64,000 nucleotides of DNA from Ceriagrion tenellum (lineage: Eukaryota > Arthropoda > Insecta > Odonata > Coenagrionidae). Below the pieces are notes generated by a model that worked only from the letters and a program-made list of their open reading frames with translations, had not been told where the DNA came from and did no database searches. Numbering within the stretch: the first letter of the stretch is position 1; every line of letters starts with the position of its first letter. The stretch is taken from the NCBI GenBank assembly GCA_963169105.1, contig OY720643.1, positions 81,017,696 to 81,081,695 of the forward strand, read 5' to 3'. This document shows positions 59,145-64,000 of the stretch, piece by piece. The position numbers and the translations under genes were made by a program.

Positions 59145-59530
59145 TTTTAGAGGGATTAAGGTGGGAGCCCTTAGAGACTCGGACGCTACACGCTAGGCTT
59201 AGGTTACTAGAGAAATTCAGAACTGGTGTGTTTCAGAGCGACACAGAGAATATTATCATGACGCCTCACTGCATCTCTAGATCTGACAAATGCCATACAT
59301 TAAGATAGATACACTGTAGAACAGATAGGTACAAAAACTAGTTTTTCCCGAGCACAATAAGTGACCAAAAGAAAAAATGAGCTCCACTAAATACACTCCC
59401 ATAATACACGTCACCATTTCACCTCCCAAAACCTATTCCCTTACATCGTTACACGGCTGGTGTCCTAACACCCCCTGCATCACGCCCATGCGGTGTCTTG
59501 CAGGATAGTATATAGATGTAGATGATGATA
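59145..59530 (+). mobile_element. LINE-A 3' end, copy 4
   Basis: The plus strand reads FLEGLRWEPLETR, ARLRLLEKFRTGVFQSDTEN, IIMTPHCISRSD and, after stops, RTDRYKN and FFPSTISDQKKK, then the 3' UTR with ttacacggctggtg and a tatagatgtagatgatgata tail. It matches the copies at 10.7 and 30.3 kb. It is 5'-truncated at about 59145. Confidence 0.8.
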
Positions 59531-60990
59531 GTGAAGACCGACGCTTTCTTCCAGTTATTTGTTTCTCACGTGATTTTGTCCCCGCGGGATTATGAGTCAT
59601 CTTCAGGTTGCTCACAGAAGTTGACTTTCAGTGATGCAGCCAAACACCAACACTCCTCGTGAATATCCATATTTCTTTAGAAAGCCCTCAATAAAGTTTG
59701 TATATCCTCATAGAACAGGCATAATTGGGAAAGCTGAACGCGTTACGTTTTTCTTGTCACTTGTTCTCATCTGATGCTTTCACTGACTTGAAAATGGGTT
59801 AGGTGAGTGATGTACGACGCAGAAACAAAACGGCACAAATACGACAGCATTAAACGTACTTTTCAGTTAATATATAGATAAGACAATCTAAATCCGCTGG
59901 CATATTTTGCCATTGTGAACAGCAACAAAGTAAATTTAAGCGAGTTAGAATGACAACCAATGGGCAATGATGCTGGTAAAATACAACCGACATTAATATC
60001 AAATGAGACAAATTAAATAAATAGATCCTCATAGATATTAACATCTTAAATGGCTACCACTGTGTTCACGAATGGTGGGAAAGAGGAAATTATTGTATTT
60101 TCCAATGATTCCAGCACTGTCTCTCTTATTTGATCATAAGTTTCTGTCCTACAGGTTTTGTTTGGGAGTAAAAAAAAAAATGTCCCGTGATATAGTCTTT
60201 AACTCACCAAACATTCAATTTTGTGCAAAATTTAACCTCAAGTATAACCCTGAGGTCTATGGCGAGCTTTAACACAGAATTAAAATAATTAAGAAACCTG
60301 ATGTTCACTCGTTGCAATTATATTACTCAACGCGCAAATTTAAGCTATTTTTGCCGTCAATCGATTTCAACCTTCCTCGTTTAGTCAAAAATGCTAGCGG
60401 TACATTCAAAATCTGGTATAAAGTGAGTAATTATCGTTTTTAGCTTTTAATCAAACCAAAGCAAGTAGACATTATCAATAACAGGGATACCCTACCTCAA
60501 CGAATAAAGCCCACCAATTTCAAGGGGCAAGGTATTGTAACACCATTTTTCTTGCGGCACTCGCCATTGAAATAGCAGTTATATTTGTGGCCGAAGGGAT
60601 TATGCGGACATCATTGCCTGCCCTAGGGTCATTGCCCTTCTCACATTCCATACAAAAGAAGCGTCTCTTTATGGAAAGCCAATGGGGAGGTAAAAATAAT
60701 TCAACGTAGGATACACCACGTAAAAAGACTGGGTAGGAGGATTAGATAGGAGGACGTGACAGACTCAAGGCGTTTGTCTAAGGTGACGACGTAACCCCAA
60801 TCTCAACGTGGAGTCTTATCTAAATATTATAAAAACCATTCTCTGGTCCTATCATCATAATAATTCTACTGAGCTCAGCAAAGTAAAAAAACATCTTCGT
60901 CAACTCATAGACCCCTAAGAGGACATCGATATTAATGAAATAAATTTTTTATATCATAAATTATATACCATCAACAAACTGAACAATCAC
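59531..60990. other. intergenic DNA, no gene seen
   Basis: No recognisable gene or large repeat; only frames of 60-66 codons without motifs. Confidence 0.5.
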
Positions 60991-61141
60991 AAAACGAACA
61001 AATTTCTCAAGTACAAATTTCATACACGACCAAGGTTTCGCCTTTTATATAATTTCAGGTTCATGACAATCGCCTTGAGGCTATTAAGATCGAAACCTAA
61101 ATCGTGTAATAAATCTGTACGCGTGGAATTTGCTAGTTTTT
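60991..61141. repeat. inverted pair of the Penelope-type motif
   Basis: The left arm (60991-61040) ends catacacgaccaaggtttcg; the right arm (61091-61141) begins cgaaacctaaatcgtgtaat and ends ggaatttgctagttttt, complementary to the left arm with moderate divergence. The 50-base spacer holds tcaggttcatgacaatcgcc and tattaagat, a decayed version of the CTGAAGATGA-stem part of the motif. The unit therefore has the same design as the pairs at 7.3, 48.3 and 62.4 kb. Confidence 0.6.
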
Positions 61142-62301
61142 TATATGTAATTCATATTTCGGTTCTACAGAGTATTGTCAGAATATTAAGAATTTGTACA
61201 GATAACTATTATAAATTAATATAAAGAATCTGAAACTGTTTGGGTCTCATATAAAGAATCGTTATTACTTAACGAAGTATCCAATCTGCTAAAGAATAGG
61301 CCTCTAAAATCTATTCGGCACGAACGGAGAGCATAAAATTTCAAATCTTGAAACTATCGTCCGAATGCACACACGAGCACAAGAAATGGACGACTCTTGG
61401 TCAACGTTTAAAGTCGTTTTTGCTCCCTCCGTTTACTGGAGTTAAATTCCCGATTTCCGAGGCTCCCACCTGTATCTATTCCTGAATCTTCCCTCAACGA
61501 GGTTCAAGGCAGACCAACAAAACTTATGAGACTTTGATTACAAGATACATCTCTGCTTGATATTTTTTATACTTTAAAATTCTCCTTCCGCTGTGGTCCT
61601 CATTGCTTCCGGAGGATTTAGCCAAGCAAAGCGAGCCGAGATATTTTGTACTGGGACGTGCCGAGTTTTTGCACCGAATTGAACTATCCGGCTGTTCCAA
61701 TTTCGAGGTTGGACAAAGGACGGTCGCATTGAGTCCCGCAGAACAGACCAAATATGCGAAGTTTCTTTCCCACTTCATTCCCTACGAAATGTAAAGGAAT
61801 ACGGTCCTCTTAAATTTATGCGGGAAGGGCTCGGACACGAGGACGTGCAATTACCGTCGAAACCTCGGCTAAAAAATGGCTAAACAACGGAAAATGAGAG
61901 AACGGGAATGCGGTATTGTGCTCCACTTTGCGCTTCATTACCAGCTCGAGTGAATAACGAAAAGTATCCTCAACTCCATGAACAAAGCTCGAGTAAATGG
62001 GGCAAAAGAGCCCACAGAATGCAAATTATTCAATAACGCCACGAGCGACGTTTTCTTACTGTACGCTAACTAAAGATATCGATTTCAATACTAATTTTTA
62101 CAAGTTTTGATCACGCATCGTATTCTACGGGTGTTTCTGATACTTGATAACGTCATGCCAGTTACTACGAAAAACATGATTGTAACCAAGGCTTCCGCGG
62201 TTTTCTTGTTCATTCGTATTTTGAAATGGCCGTCCACAAAAATGGTTCATCGTAGAGAGAACCCGAAAAATACCAATAAACACTATAATGAAAAATTCTA
62301 T
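61142..62301. other. intergenic DNA, no gene seen
   Basis: No recognisable gene. 61400-62060 is somewhat richer in G and C, with an 84-codon minus-strand frame without domains. Confidence 0.5.
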
Positions 62302-62643
62302 GATATCATGATCTCAAAAAGACAGAAATTTGTTATATTTTCACAAAAGTTTTTATCACTCACCAACCTAGGTTTTGAAAATACTTAGTAATTTTTAAGA
62401 TCCACACACAGAATCATCGCGAGCTAATATATTTTTACCACCCAGGAATGGAGGATGTTAAAGGGGGGGTGAAGGGAATGGAATTATCCCTTTATTACTG
62501 GCAGGTTAAAACATACAAGACCGCAATTACTGTATGCATGTACCTTTAAAATGCAGTATTATTGTCAAAACCCAGGTCGGTGAGTGATAATAAAAAATGT
62601 GTGTAAATATAACAAAGTTCTGCCTTTTTGAGATCATGATATC
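62302..62643. repeat. long inverted repeat of the Penelope-type family
   Basis: The left arm (62302-62378) begins gatatcatgatctcaaaaag and ends caccaacctaggttttga. The right arm (62564-62643) begins tcaaaacccaggtcggtgag and ends tttttgagatcatgatatc. The arms are about 78 bases with roughly one change in eight. The inner ends carry the TCGAAACC-GGTCGG motif, here with TCAAAACC. The 185-base spacer has no gene; it contains a run of seven G. The arms are longer and better preserved than those at 48.3 and 61.0 kb. Confidence 0.75.
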
Positions 62644-64000
62644 TTTAATCAACTTCCACAAGGTATCGCCTGACCTTTTGAGCAATTCAGAATTTTTTAC
62701 TTTGAATCAGTGGTAATTTGAAAATTAAGAAGTAAATAACGTTACGTGCACTGAAAAATATATATTACAACAAAAAATGCATCCGTTTCCTTCATAATCC
62801 TGGTGAATACAAATTCATTAAAATTTTTCCACATGCATTGCACTTGAATTTTATTGATGAACTCATCAATGGCATATTCCTGAGTAACTGTTTTGTGAAA
62901 AGAAAGCAGTGAAAATTCGCATTCAGTGTTCTATAAAGTGTACTCATGCCTAACTAAAATGCGGAGTTTTTATGCAATTCCGAGAATCGCTTATTTGCGA
63001 CATTGGTAGGAAGTTAAAGCATGAAAGTATCGCCCTTGAAGTTCTTGCAGAATATTTCTGGCCGAAATGTTTCACTTCATTTAGAGCTTAACACATCCAG
63101 TTGAACGACGTGGTGCAGTGGTCTAGAAAAACTCGAGCTACATGAAATTGACTGCCGTTAATATAGACATTCAAAGTACTATTTGAATTCCTAACGACGT
63201 TTTCAAAAACTTCAAATTACAATTTTAAGTTTAAATATTTCTTACGCATCGCACTTACTAATGCACAATCTATTAGGGATTTTAATAATAGAAAACTATC
63301 GAGAAAAACAATCATATTTTGGACATTATGAATGCATCCAAACATAACACAATAAATAATAGTAGAATACCAATCGGACATTACACTAGATTCCTTCTCT
63401 AGCAGCAATCACGCGAATGGAAATAAAAGCTCTGGGAAACTTTACCTCTTTATTTTTGTTCACTCACAGCCATTCCGGTGAAGGTAACTCGTAGAAGATA
63501 ACGCCGTAATTACGAAGGGCAGTTAGCCTTAACTACGAAGAGCAGTTACACCTGTAAAAGGAAGTTTCGGGAGAGGATTGGACAATTACTTTCGATGGTA
63601 TAAAACAATGGAAGGGGAAAAATAAGTGCTCTTGGTAAGAGAACGCCAAGACGCGGGTTAGTGCCGGGCGGAGACGCTTGGGTGGAAGAAGGCAGAGAAA
63701 GACAAGGAGAGGGATTGGAGAGGGAAAGAAAACAGCATAGGGCGCAGGATACGGCTCGATGACATTGGAGTTCAGATACCGCATTGCGATGCGAAGGTTA
63801 TTGCGGGAGTGGGTAGAAGTACTGGAAGCAACAAAAACGTAGAATTCATCAAGCAAACTATTATCTCTCCCATTGATGATCAACGGGCATTCCTGCTCAT
63901 AGCTAATCATTTTCCACCCAAGTAGCATACCAGGTGTCAAATCTCTGTCAATACTACGATCGCGAGTTTGAGTTCCTCCTCTAGAATGCATAATCAACGA
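62644..64000. other. intergenic DNA, no gene seen
   Basis: No recognisable gene. A string tggtgcagtggtctag near 63111 resembles a tRNA A-box, but no B-box follows at the right distance. A 154-codon minus-strand frame (63533-63997) runs to the window end. It has no domain, signal peptide or repeat I recognise, so I leave it uncalled; an exon cut by the window edge is possible. Confidence 0.45.

Noticed and set aside
63107..63150. tRNA-like A-box tggtgcagtggtctag
   Set aside because: No B-box follows, so it may be chance.
63533..63997. 154-codon minus-strand reading frame at the window end
   Set aside because: No domain, signal peptide or family resemblance. The C-terminal half is rich in Pro, Leu and Phe from pyrimidine-rich composition. 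It could be a cut exon, but nothing supports that.

Overview
The window is AT-rich eukaryotic nuclear DNA, almost certainly from an animal and most likely an arthropod. The repeat content suggests this: a mariner transposon, Penelope-like elements with GIY-YIG nucleases, several non-LTR retrotransposon (LINE) families, tRNA-derived SINEs and a 300-bp satellite. I found no bacterial-type gene organisation, no operon, no CRISPR array and no intact host protein-coding gene. Nearly all recognisable coding sequence is transposon remnant. The host DNA looks like intergenic or intronic sequence with a few CpG-rich patches.

Layout. 1-4.4 kb is unique sequence with one small palindromic MITE-like element (about 2191-2257). 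4398-7128 is a large inverted duplication: each arm carries the end of a LINE reverse transcriptase ORF plus a tRNA-derived SINE whose 3' part is LINE-like, and two SINE heads sit head to head near its centre. 7257-7463 is a hairpin built from a Penelope-type CTGAAGA-stem-GAAA motif. A LINE-A 3' end lies at 10.7-11.0 kb. A Penelope-like GIY-YIG ORF lies at 15.3-16.1 kb on the minus strand, followed by the same hairpin motif. 20.3-20.8 kb is a diverged tandem duplication. 21.4-23.4 kb holds two fragments of a second Penelope-like lineage, interrupted by a SINE and its fold-back copy. 24.5-25.5 kb is a non-autonomous DNA transposon with terminal inverted repeats. Further LINE remnants lie at 28.1-28.7 and 29.9-30.6 kb. 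36.64-39.09 kb is a satellite of about eight 300-bp units. It is preceded by a LINE-A piece and followed directly by a CpG-rich, promoter-like segment (39.1-39.55 kb). A nearly complete mariner lies at 49703-51036. 56.45-56.94 kb is a 98-bp tandem repeat, and LINE ends lie at 57.1-57.4 and 59.1-59.5 kb. Three more inverted pairs of the Penelope-type motif lie at 48.3, 61.0 and 62.3-62.6 kb.

How the parts relate. The strongest recurring pattern is a conserved sequence beginning TCGAAACC-GGTCG, found singly behind a Penelope-like ORF and as inverted pairs at four other loci. This suggests a family of small fold-back derivatives of Penelope-like element ends. Some copies carry a hammerhead-ribozyme-like core, but it is non-canonical because one nucleotide is unpaired before stem II. 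LINE and SINE insertions account for most of the rest. The mariner, with one frameshift and one nonsense change, looks like the youngest insertion. All assignments come from reading the sequence and from knowledge of the families; no database search was run.
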